From Candidatus Yanofskybacteria bacterium RIFCSPHIGHO2_02_FULL_43_17 (GTDB lineage Bacteria > Patescibacteriota > Minisyncoccia > 2-02-FULL-40-12 > GWA2-44-9): a stretch of DNA of 38,457 nucleotides. The stretch is taken from the NCBI GenBank assembly GCA_001794435.1, contig MGJU01000013.1, forward strand, positions 21,756 through 60,212, written 5' to 3'. Both the position numbers and the translations under genes were made by a program. Positions 14,534-20,043 of this stretch are shown in pieces (the stretch's first letter is position 1; the number at the start of each line of letters is the position of its first letter). A model generated the notes under the pieces. The model was not told where the DNA came from. It saw only the letters and a program-made list of their open reading frames with translations, and made no database searches.

Positions 14534-14698
14534 TTATTTAATAGTTCGAATTTGCGCTTGATCAGAATTAAGAACGGTGAGGTCGGAATTAAAATTTTTC
14601 ATAGAGACGAAAATTAATCCGATAAAAAACAGCGCAAAAAGAACTATAAACACCGCTCCCAGATACGACTCGACTTGTATGGTCAAGGGGTTGCGCAT
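14534..14698 (-). CDS. 54-aa single-span membrane protein
   Basis: A short frame starting at the ATG ending at 14698 (MRNPLTIQVESYLGAVF) and ending in TAA at 14534. One hydrophobic segment (about residues 14-32) is followed by a polar tail (KNFNSDLTVLNSDQAQIRTIK). It lies 22 bases after the cupredoxin-like gene and 29 bases before the presenilin-like gene, on the same strand. A weak purine stretch (AGTAAG) precedes the ATG. The clear membrane segment and tight fit in the operon make it a likely real gene. Function unknown; a client or partner of the protease is possible. Confidence 0.65.
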   Translation of the reverse strand: MRNPLTIQVESYLGAVFIVLFALFFIGLIFVSMKNFNSDLTVLNSDQAQIRTIK

Positions 14699-14720
14699 TA
14701 TCTTACTACTTGTGGTGAAT

Positions 14721-15200
14721 TTATCGAACTATTATTGTGGCTGATTCGTCGGAATTTTTGTCGTTATAATAACTGAATATGCCTCTGGCGGCAAAAGTAA
14801 AAGCAAAAAAGCTTCCTTGTGGCACATCGCCAATACTATCAAAACCAACTAGATCATCGCCGACTATTCTGATAGGAAAGATGCCCTCGTTCTTAAACCT
14901 TACCGTATCACCGGCGTGAATTCTCAGGTTGGTGGGACTAAAGACGCCGCTCTTGTAAGAAACGCTATAAACTCTCGGCTGTCTTGCGTCCGGTGTCGGT
15001 CCGACTGATGAGCCGATATTGCCGGAGGTATCCGGTATAACCGGCTGTCGGAATATGCTTACGGAGAAAACTAAAAGCACTAATACTAAAACTATCAAAA
15101 GCCAAGGCAAACCGGAGTTGCTTAGAATTCGCGAAACTTTTTCTTTCTTTACAGCCAATTCGGGTTCAAAGTTTTGTTCTGCTGGATCGAAATTCACCAT
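14721..15200 (-). CDS. membrane-anchored cupredoxin-like domain protein
   Basis: A 159-residue protein with a short cytoplasmic part, one membrane anchor (31-50, PWLLIVLVLVLLVFSVSIF) and an outer cupredoxin-like domain (about 78-159: SGVFSPTNLRIHAGDTVRFKNEG to the end, ESATIIVR). The fold signature is clear, but the usual copper ligands are missing: the N-x-D-x-x-x-H position reads KNEGIFPIRI and the C-x-x-x-H-x-x-x-M loop reads YYNDKNSDESA. It is therefore probably not an electron carrier. I chose the ATG at 15200; the frame is open further up, but with no signals. It heads a likely operon with the 54-aa protein and the presenilin-like protease. Confidence 0.72.
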   Translation of the reverse strand: MVNFDPAEQNFEPELAVKKEKVSRILSNSGLPWLLIVLVLVLLVFSVSIFRQPVIPDTSGNIGSSVGPTPDARQPRVYSVSYKSGVFSPTNLRIHAGDTVRFKNEGIFPIRIVGDDLVGFDSIGDVPQGSFFAFTFAARGIFSYYNDKNSDESATIIVR

Positions 15201-15261
15201 ATAGTCAGACGTTGTACTTAATATTATCATATTTATCGTAAATTTAAAATAAAAGCTCGCC

Positions 15262-15903
15262 TTACGGAGAGCTGGAATTAAGATCATTAACCCTTGAGAT
15301 AATAGTAGAGACGCCATAACCAAAACAGACGCTGACCGCCCAATGGCGATAAGTTTTCATCTCGGACATTTTAGACAATGTCGCTTGGATATCAGTTTGA
15401 CTTATCGAATCAGGATCAGCCATCTTGGAACCAAACAACATAAACATCATCATATACAACATCTGCGTCCTGGCTTCGGCAAGCTTTTCGCTTTTAAAAC
15501 AAACCCGCCATAACCCTTGTAGTTTAGTCGTATTTACGAGTGACGAAAGTTTGCTTGCTTTTTGTTCTTCAAATACTTTCGCTTTTTGGGGACTGGCCTT
15601 GAAAAGAGTGCAAACCTCGATCCAAAACGGAACCACCCTTTCTGCGTCGGAGTAGATGGCCGCATGGATCTCGTCCAGCCGTTCCCATACCTCCTGTGTG
15701 GTCATATTGAAAAATAACTGGTGCCAGGCATCATGATTTTTTTCCGCCCACGGAAAAAGATTGAAACAACATGTCGGTCCGCCCCTACTACGAGGAATAA
15801 GGTGGTGAGTCCTCAGGCCGGGGAAGTGTTTCTTATAAAACGCCCTGAGTTTGCTTGTTTTTATTTTTGATCCAGAGTTCTCGCCTTCCCTTTTTTGTGG
15901 CAA
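15262..15903 (-). CDS. HNH-endonuclease-like hypothetical protein, 213 aa
   Basis: The N-terminal 65 residues contain THHLIPRSRGG (H33, H34), N48 in FNLFPW and H61 in AWHQLF, the order and spacing of an HNH/beta-beta-alpha-metal nuclease core. No zinc-knuckle pair is seen apart from adjacent C45-C46. The C-terminal part is helical and has Met-rich MLYMMMFMLFG. Frame and promoter (TTGATT, 17, TATCAT at 15939-15967) support a TTG start at 15903; no ATG occurs before residue 67. It could cut DNA or be a degenerate nuclease fold. It is a single-gene unit between the MurE-like gene and the cupredoxin operon. Confidence 0.6.
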   Translation of the reverse strand: MPQKREGENSGSKIKTSKLRAFYKKHFPGLRTHHLIPRSRGGPTCCFNLFPWAEKNHDAWHQLFFNMTTQEVWERLDEIHAAIYSDAERVVPFWIEVCTLFKASPQKAKVFEEQKASKLSSLVNTTKLQGLWRVCFKSEKLAEARTQMLYMMMFMLFGSKMADPDSISQTDIQATLSKMSEMKTYRHWAVSVCFGYGVSTIISRVNDLNSSSP

Positions 15904-15938
15904 CGAGTTTCCGGGTTTTCAAAAATCAAGATGAAATT

Positions 15939-15967
15939 ATGATAATTCTTTCCTTGAGATAAATCAA
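15939..15967 (-). promoter_or_regulatory. promoter of the HNH-like gene
   Basis: On the minus strand, TTGATT (15962-15967), 17-base spacer, TATCAT (15939-15944). Confidence 0.5.
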
Positions 15968-15969
15968 AT

Positions 15970-15986
15970 CCCCGCTAAGGGCGGGG
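15970..15986 (-). terminator. probable terminator of the MurE-like gene
   Basis: On the minus strand, CCCCGC/GCGGGG stem with a 5-base loop, followed by the weak T-tract ATTTGATTT. It sits seven bases past the stop. Confidence 0.5.
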
Positions 15987-15992
15987 TTGTGT

Positions 15993-17387
15993 TTATTTGC
16001 TGAGTTGTAGGAGCTCTCGGACGATGTCTTTGTCCGACCAAGGAAGTTTCTTTCCCCCGGCAACGGCCATAGACGTCTCTGAGCCCTTTCCTGTAATTAT
16101 CACCACACCGCCTCCTCCGGCAGACATCAGAGCGGTTTCTATCGCTTTGCGCCGATCCATAACTTTAAAAACTTCTGAGTTTTTGAACTTTTGACTCGAT
16201 GAGATTCCGGAAAAAATATCTTCGATTATTTTTTCCGGATCTTCTTCGTACGGATCTTCATTCGTCAAAATTATTTCGTCGCAATATTCCGCCGCTATCC
16301 TGCCGAATTCCGGCCTCTTCCATCTGTCTCTCCCTCCGCCAGCGGCACCCAATACACAAATTAACTTATTACGCATTTCGAATTGCGAATTGTTTGAATC
16401 TTTTTTAATCCGTAATCCGTAATCCGTAATCCGTAATGATTTCAATGTTTTGTAAACCGCCTCCAGACTTTCCGGCGTATGGGCATAATCAATTACCACC
16501 CCGAACGGTTCCCGTTGAATGAATTCCATCCTTCCAGGAATGAATTTTACCGACTCCAAAACCGGCTTCATTGTGGGCAAGTCGATTTTATACATCGCTC
16601 CTACGGCTAACGCCGCCAGGCAATTCATAATATTAAATTCTCCGGCCAAATGAGTGTCAAAATGCGTACCATAAAGTTCAAACGATGTTCCTTTTTCCGT
16701 GGGTTGAATTTTGTCGGCAACCAAGTCCCCCTTTTCCAATCCGTAAAATATTTTATGTTTAGCCGAAAAGTTCCCGAACAAATCTACACGCGGATCATCG
16801 GCGTTAATTACGTGAATATTTGAAATTTTTTTGAATAATTCTTGCTTGGCTTTGTAATAATTTTCGAATGAGCCATGGCTTTCGATGTGTTCTTTGTGAA
16901 GATTAGTAAACACAGCGCAATCGAATTTAACTCCGAGATGACGCTTTTGTTTAATGCCCTCCGATGTCACTTCAAGAACCACATATTTACAGCCGGCATT
17001 TTTGGCTTGGCGTAAAAACTTCTGAAGTTTGAACCGGCCGGGCATTGTCATTTTCAGGGTATTCGGCCATTCTTTGTCTTTTATTTTGTACCCAAGAGAT
17101 CCGATTGCCGCCACCCCGTCACCATTGGCTTCTAAAATTTTAGATGTTAAATATATAACCGTGGACTTGCCCTTCGTCCCCGTCACACCGATAACTTTCA
17201 TAGCCCCCGCCCTTTTAAAAAAGGGCGGGGCAAGCCGCCAAGGAAATCCGGACGGAAAACCATAAATCAAAGCACCGGTATAAGCCAGAGTGGCATGATA
17301 AATCGGCGCAAAAAAATCAAAAACTGACTTAGGAATCAGCTTTTTAACACTCCTTAGGGCTTTATCTAGCCATCCTTCTCTAAACAT
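15993..17387 (-). CDS. murE: MurE-like Mur ligase (UDP-MurNAc-tripeptide synthetase family)
   Basis: A 464-residue Mur ligase. The P-loop is GTKGKS (70-75), followed by VVLEVTSEG, FTNLHKEHIESHGSFENYYKAK, the DYAHTPESLE hinge and NEDPYEEDPEKI. MurE adds the third residue to the stem peptide of peptidoglycan precursors, using ATP, in the cytoplasm. In DAP-adding MurE the specificity motif is DNPRxEDP; here it reads NEDPYEEDP, so the third amino acid cannot be assumed. The usual N-terminal UDP-binding domain is largely absent. Two inserts are encoded by repeats: about 47-62 (palindrome 17205-17230) and the ITDYGLRIKK stretch near 318-335. An operator-like palindrome lies upstream. Confidence 0.82.
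   Translation of the reverse strand: MFREGWLDKALRSVKKLIPKSVFDFFAPIYHATLAYTGALIYGFPSGFPWRLAPPFFKRAGAMKVIGVTGTKGKSTVIYLTSKILEANGDGVAAIGSLGYKIKDKEWPNTLKMTMPGRFKLQKFLRQAKNAGCKYVVLEVTSEGIKQKRHLGVKFDCAVFTNLHKEHIESHGSFENYYKAKQELFKKISNIHVINADDPRVDLFGNFSAKHKIFYGLEKGDLVADKIQPTEKGTSFELYGTHFDTHLAGEFNIMNCLAALAVGAMYKIDLPTMKPVLESVKFIPGRMEFIQREPFGVVIDYAHTPESLEAVYKTLKSLRITDYGLRIKKDSNNSQFEMRNKLICVLGAAGGGRDRWKRPEFGRIAAEYCDEIILTNEDPYEEDPEKIIEDIFSGISSSQKFKNSEVFKVMDRRKAIETALMSAGGGGVVIITGKGSETSMAVAGGKKLPWSDKDIVRELLQLSK
16407..16437. repeat. four tandem 7-bp repeats inside the MurE-like gene
   Basis: AATCCGT repeated four times, then AAT. It forms part of a longer low-complexity insert (about 16370-16440) encoding RITDYGLRIKKDSNNSQFE between two conserved blocks. 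Confidence 0.8.
17205..17230. repeat. palindrome inserted in the MurE-like gene
   Basis: Perfect 12-bp arms (CCCCGCCCTTTT and its complement) around AA. In frame it encodes APPFFKRAG, upstream of the P-loop. Confidence 0.8.
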
Positions 17388-17417
17388 GTTCGAATTAAAT
17401 ATGGTGAATATTGAATA

Positions 17418-17441
17418 TTATGATATATCAAAGAATCATAA
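17418..17441. promoter_or_regulatory. operator-like palindrome upstream of the MurE-like gene
   Basis: TTATGAT, 10-base spacer, ATCATAA, identical over 24 bp to the copy at 17919-17942. It lies between the MurE-like gene and the end of the TrpR-like gene. A TrpR-like protein binding here could control murE. Confidence 0.55.
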
Positions 17442-17466
17442 TATAATATAAAACCTTAACTTAAAA

Positions 17467-17919
17467 TTAGTTTCTGCCCTTATTGCTATCGTTAAGTTTA
17501 TCAAACAAATTAAACAATAAGAAATGTAATGGGTATCTTCTCTTAAGTCCCTTAAACGAAAGAGGGTCATAATATTCTTTATCCTTTGACTTAAATCTCG
17601 ATTCAAAAACTTTTTCCAGGTTTTTAATCACCTTTTCATAACCCCCATTATCGTCTTCCAGCCACCTGTGAACTCTCATTATAGTATCCGGCCCCACCCT
17701 CATTTCTTTCATAATTTGATCGTATGATTGATCCTGTAACAATCTTTGAGCAATAATTATCCTCCGACCAATCATTATTCTTTCACTTTCGGTTAGTAAG
17801 TCCCGCAAAAAACTTTTAACTTCTTCTCTGGACTTTAATGACTCAATGGCTGTATACAAAGCATCGAGGTATTTCATCCTCTCTTTACTTTCTATTTTTC
17901 TCGGTCTAATTTTCATCAT
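17467..17919 (-). CDS. TrpR/YerC-type transcriptional regulator
   Basis: A 150-residue protein. Residues about 15-95 match the TrpR/YerC/YecD fold: a helical N-terminus (YLDALYTAIESLKSREEV), then LLTESERIMIGRRIIIAQRLL and a helix-turn-helix with SYDQIMKEMRVGPDTIMRVHRWL. The C-terminal tail is basic. YerC-type proteins are DNA-binding regulators with poorly known ligands. A perfect-arm palindrome overlaps the start and the -10 box (TATATC, 17923-17928; -35 TTGCTT, 17946-17951), as expected for autorepression, and an identical site precedes the downstream MurE-like gene. The first two codons are both ATG and the leader is nearly absent. Regulon assignment is inference. Confidence 0.8.
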   Translation of the reverse strand: MMKIRPRKIESKERMKYLDALYTAIESLKSREEVKSFLRDLLTESERIMIGRRIIIAQRLLQDQSYDQIMKEMRVGPDTIMRVHRWLEDDNGGYEKVIKNLEKVFESRFKSKDKEYYDPLSFKGLKRRYPLHFLLFNLFDKLNDSNKGRN

Positions 17920-17942
17920 TATGATATATCAAAGAATCATAA
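17919..17942. promoter_or_regulatory. operator-like palindrome at the TrpR-like gene start
   Basis: TTATGAT-N10-ATCATAA, exactly as at 17418-17441. It covers the candidate -10 box and touches the start codon. Confidence 0.6.
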
Positions 17943-17973
17943 CGAAAGCAAATATTATGTGCGGCCTATGTTA

Positions 17974-18000
17974 AATAAAAACAACCCTGTGGGAGGGTTG
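17974..18000 (-). terminator. rho-independent terminator of the FemAB gene
   Basis: On the minus strand, CAACCC/GGGTTG stem with a 7-base loop followed by TTTTTATTT. Confidence 0.8.
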
Positions 18001-18037
18001 CGAAAACCTACTTTTCCGATTTTTTCTACCGAATACC

Positions 18038-18946
18038 CTAGAACGCTCGTCTGACTATCCGATACATAAAATACCAAAACTTTGATATGGGAATATCAAA
18101 AGAACCCGGATATTCCCTGGCATCGCCTCCCCAGCCGAGCTTGAAACGAGTCACGCCGGGCCATTTCTGAGCATCGATGCCCCAAAAATCGTAGTATTTG
18201 AATCCTTCTCGCTTTAGATGCTTAATATTCTCCCAATGCAGAGCATAGGGCGCCATAAGTTGATGATGATTATAGTCAGATGCTCCGTGAAGATAATATC
18301 CCGTATCGCCGTAACAGAGTATAATGGCTCCAGCCACCGGCTTACTCTCATAATAGGCTAAAACAAGATCAACCTTAAACTCCCCACCGTTCAGGGCCAG
18401 CAGTTTTTGATAATAATCCTTGCCATGAGAAAAAAAGCGGTCTCTTTTGGTTGTGTGACCGAGCAGTTTCCAAAAAATATCGAGATTATTGCTATCCTCT
18501 ACTTTGACTTTGTTTCGTTCCGCGACTTTAATATTATACCTCGTCTTGTGATGCATCCGTTCCAAAAGCTCCCCTTCCGACAAGCTCAGATTAATAATAA
18601 CCGACCGAGATGGCTGAATTTCTTTTTTTGACCTTTTTATGCCTTTTCGGAATACCAGTTCCGTGACGACATCGGCCAGCGGCTCCATTTTTACGAATAT
18701 GGACTTGTTCTCCTTGGCCAACTCCTTCAAGTATTTCAAAAAATTGTCGATCTCGTTCTTCAGACCTCCGGAAATTTTATCAAATAAAATTTCCGGGCCA
18801 TGTGGAATATAAAGATAATTCTTCCCAAAAGGAATTTTGTGCTGAATTATATTGGCCCTTATTTTCCCATTATCAAACCGCCACGTTTTGTGGCCGACCT
18901 GTTCCTGAAATTTTAACCACTCTGTTGTTTGAAGAAATGACTTCAT
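18038..18946 (-). CDS. FemA/FemB-family peptidoglycan bridge aminoacyltransferase
   Basis: A 302-residue cytoplasmic enzyme of the FemABX type. The tandem GNAT-like folds are recognisable: an N-terminal KSFLQTTEWLKFQEQVG, then SLSEGELLERMHHKTRYNIKVAERNKVKV, and the C-terminal ASDYNHHQLMAPYALHWENIKHLKREGFKYYDFWGI typical of FemX/lipid II glycyltransferases. It likely transfers an amino acid from tRNA to the stem peptide of lipid II, working with the MurE-, MraY- and FtsW-type proteins also encoded here. The ATG overlaps the stop of ruvA by one base (TAATG), which implies translational coupling. Its amino acid is unknown. Confidence 0.88.
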   Translation of the reverse strand: MKSFLQTTEWLKFQEQVGHKTWRFDNGKIRANIIQHKIPFGKNYLYIPHGPEILFDKISGGLKNEIDNFLKYLKELAKENKSIFVKMEPLADVVTELVFRKGIKRSKKEIQPSRSVIINLSLSEGELLERMHHKTRYNIKVAERNKVKVEDSNNLDIFWKLLGHTTKRDRFFSHGKDYYQKLLALNGGEFKVDLVLAYYESKPVAGAIILCYGDTGYYLHGASDYNHHQLMAPYALHWENIKHLKREGFKYYDFWGIDAQKWPGVTRFKLGWGGDAREYPGSFDIPISKFWYFMYRIVRRAF

Positions 18947-19581
18947 TATTTTTTACCCAGAAGACGAAGAGCTTCACGCACGCGTTCCTCGAGCGTTTTG
19001 CCCTTAGCTTCTTTTAATGCGTCCCTTGCTTGACTTGGGCTATAGCCAAGCGCAAGCAGCGCCTCTGTTGCCTGACCTTCCTGGCCGAGATCTATACCCT
19101 GCATATCGCCGACATCCAGATAATCAATTTTATTTTTTAGCTCCAATATAAGCCGCTGGGCGGTTTTTGGTCCAAGACCGGAAACCTTTTTCAAATAATC
19201 GGCATCTTCGTTCATTACTGCCGCTTTTAGGTGTTTGGGTTCAATGGTTGATAGTATTCCCATCGCACTTTTCGGACCGATGCCGTTGACGCTTGTGACA
19301 AGGTGGAACAATTCCAAATCCTCCTTATTCTGAAACCCATACATATCAAATATCCCTTCCCGCATATTAAGTTGGGAATGAATGAATAACCTCACTTTTT
19401 GACCCATTCGACTTTGCTCAGGGTCAAAATCAACCCCAGCCATCTTGACAGTTGGGGTTGATTTTGATAAAATATTAAGTAGCTTGGGGGATATTATAAC
19501 CTTATATCCTATACCGCCCGCGTTCAAAATAACGTATTTATCACCCCGATGTTCAATTTTCCCCTCGAGAAACGAGATCAT
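18946..19581 (-). CDS. ruvA: Holliday junction branch migration protein RuvA
   Basis: A 211-residue RuvA with OB-fold start (MISFLEGKIEHRGDKYVILNAGGIGYKV), central HhH motifs (NGIGPKSAMGIL, VSGLGPKTAQRLILELK) and a C-terminal UBA-like domain (ATEALLALGYSPSQARDALK) that contacts RuvB. RuvA binds Holliday junctions and guides RuvB-driven branch migration. An insert of about 20 residues (about 40-60, containing VDFDPEQSRMGQ) is encoded by a palindromic repeat. It falls in a loop of the OB fold, so function may be kept. It is the first gene of a coupled pair with femAB. Confidence 0.92.
   Translation of the reverse strand: MISFLEGKIEHRGDKYVILNAGGIGYKVIISPKLLNILSKSTPTVKMAGVDFDPEQSRMGQKVRLFIHSQLNMREGIFDMYGFQNKEDLELFHLVTSVNGIGPKSAMGILSTIEPKHLKAAVMNEDADYLKKVSGLGPKTAQRLILELKNKIDYLDVGDMQGIDLGQEGQATEALLALGYSPSQARDALKEAKGKTLEERVREALRLLGKK
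19401..19467. repeat. palindromic element inserted in ruvA
   Basis: GACCC...GGGTC at 19401-19425, with the TTCGAC..TGCTCAGGG core, is followed by perfect 15-bp arms at 19424-19438 and 19453-19467 (TCAAAATCAACCCCA and its complement). In frame it encodes the extra loop of RuvA. Confidence 0.8.
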
Positions 19582-19611
19582 TAATTCAAGTTTATCATTG
19601 AAAAAAGAAAT

Positions 19612-19634
19612 AAAAAAGGCCCACCTATTGGTGG
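19612..19634 (-). terminator. rho-independent terminator containing a stop codon
   Basis: On the minus strand, CCACC/GGTGG stem with a 4-base loop, then a T-run. The TAG stop of the 61-aa gene (19625-19627) lies at the stem/loop edge. Confidence 0.75.
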
Positions 19635-19810
19635 AACCTCAATCTGCGATAAAATTGGTATCCGAACGAAAGGGCAATAATTAAATCTATTGTTGCATAG
19701 ATCGAATAACCCCTTACAAGATTATCCCCAAAAAAGATCAAAAATGATACGGCCATGAACAATTCAGACCATCCCCAAAAACCCAACTTGCGCTTCACTT
19801 GCTGTTTCAT
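19625..19810 (-). CDS. small membrane protein, 61 aa
   Basis: Unrecognised, but with complete expression signals: promoter TTGACA, 17-base spacer, TAGTAT (19832-19860), a GGAGGTGG ribosome binding site six bases before ATG, and a terminator over its stop codon. The protein has a basic N-terminus (MKQQVKRKLGFWGW), two hydrophobic segments (about 15-29 and 36-50) and a basic C-terminus (YQFYRRLRFHQ), so both ends are probably cytoplasmic. It is divergent from uvrB. Function unknown. Confidence 0.75.
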   Translation of the reverse strand: MKQQVKRKLGFWGWSELFMAVSFLIFFGDNLVRGYSIYATIDLIIALSFGYQFYRRLRFHQ

Positions 19811-19860
19811 TGACTTCCACCTCCGTTTTTAATACTAACACGCTAAAACAATCCTGTCAA
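19810..19860. promoter_or_regulatory. overlapping divergent promoters for uvrB and the 61-aa gene
   Basis: Plus strand: TTGACT (19810-19815), 17-base spacer, TACTAA (19833-19838). Minus strand: TTGACA (19855-19860), 17-base spacer, TAGTAT (19832-19837). The two -10 boxes overlap almost completely, so the two promoters should exclude each other. Confidence 0.65.
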
Positions 19861-20043
19861 ATGTTCAAATTAATATCCAAATATCAACCAACGGATGACC
19901 TCGCACCAATTTTATCCGCTGACCCGTTCGATTATACTCAGGGTCATCCTGAGCGTAGTCGAATGGATGACCGCCATCCGCCAGCTGGCGGAAGAAAGGG
20001 GGCAGGATTGGTGCGGAGCAAGTCAGCCTTATGTTTAAATTAA
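19861..20043 (+). CDS. leader ORF made from a duplicated uvrB 5' end plus a palindromic repeat
   Basis: A 60-codon frame whose first residues (MFKLISKYQPTDD) copy the UvrB N-terminus (MFKLISRYKPTGD). It then runs through repeat sequence (HPERSRMDDRHPPAGGRKG) and stops at 20043, inside the first codons of the true uvrB gene but in another frame. It is the first ATG after the + strand promoter. It is probably a by-product of repeat insertion with target duplication rather than a functional protein. Its translation could couple to uvrB by termination and re-initiation at the overlapping start. Confidence 0.45.
   Translation: MFKLISKYQPTDDLAPILSADPFDYTQGHPERSRMDDRHPPAGGRKGAGLVRSKSALCLN
19896..20030. 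repeat. palindromic repeat element inserted ahead of uvrB
   Basis: Outer inverted CGCACCAAT (19902) and ATTGGTGCG enclose GACCCGTTCG..CTCAGGGTC, a second inverted copy of the same core (TCCTGAGCGTAGTCGAATGGA), and the perfect 16-bp palindrome TCCGCCAGCTGGCGGA (19977-19992). The last is identical to one in aspS (28735-28750). Confidence 0.8.

Noticed and set aside
16370..16440. Possible frameshift in the MurE-like gene at the 7-bp tandem repeats
   Set aside because: The frame stays open and conserved blocks continue on both sides, so this is an insert, not a break.
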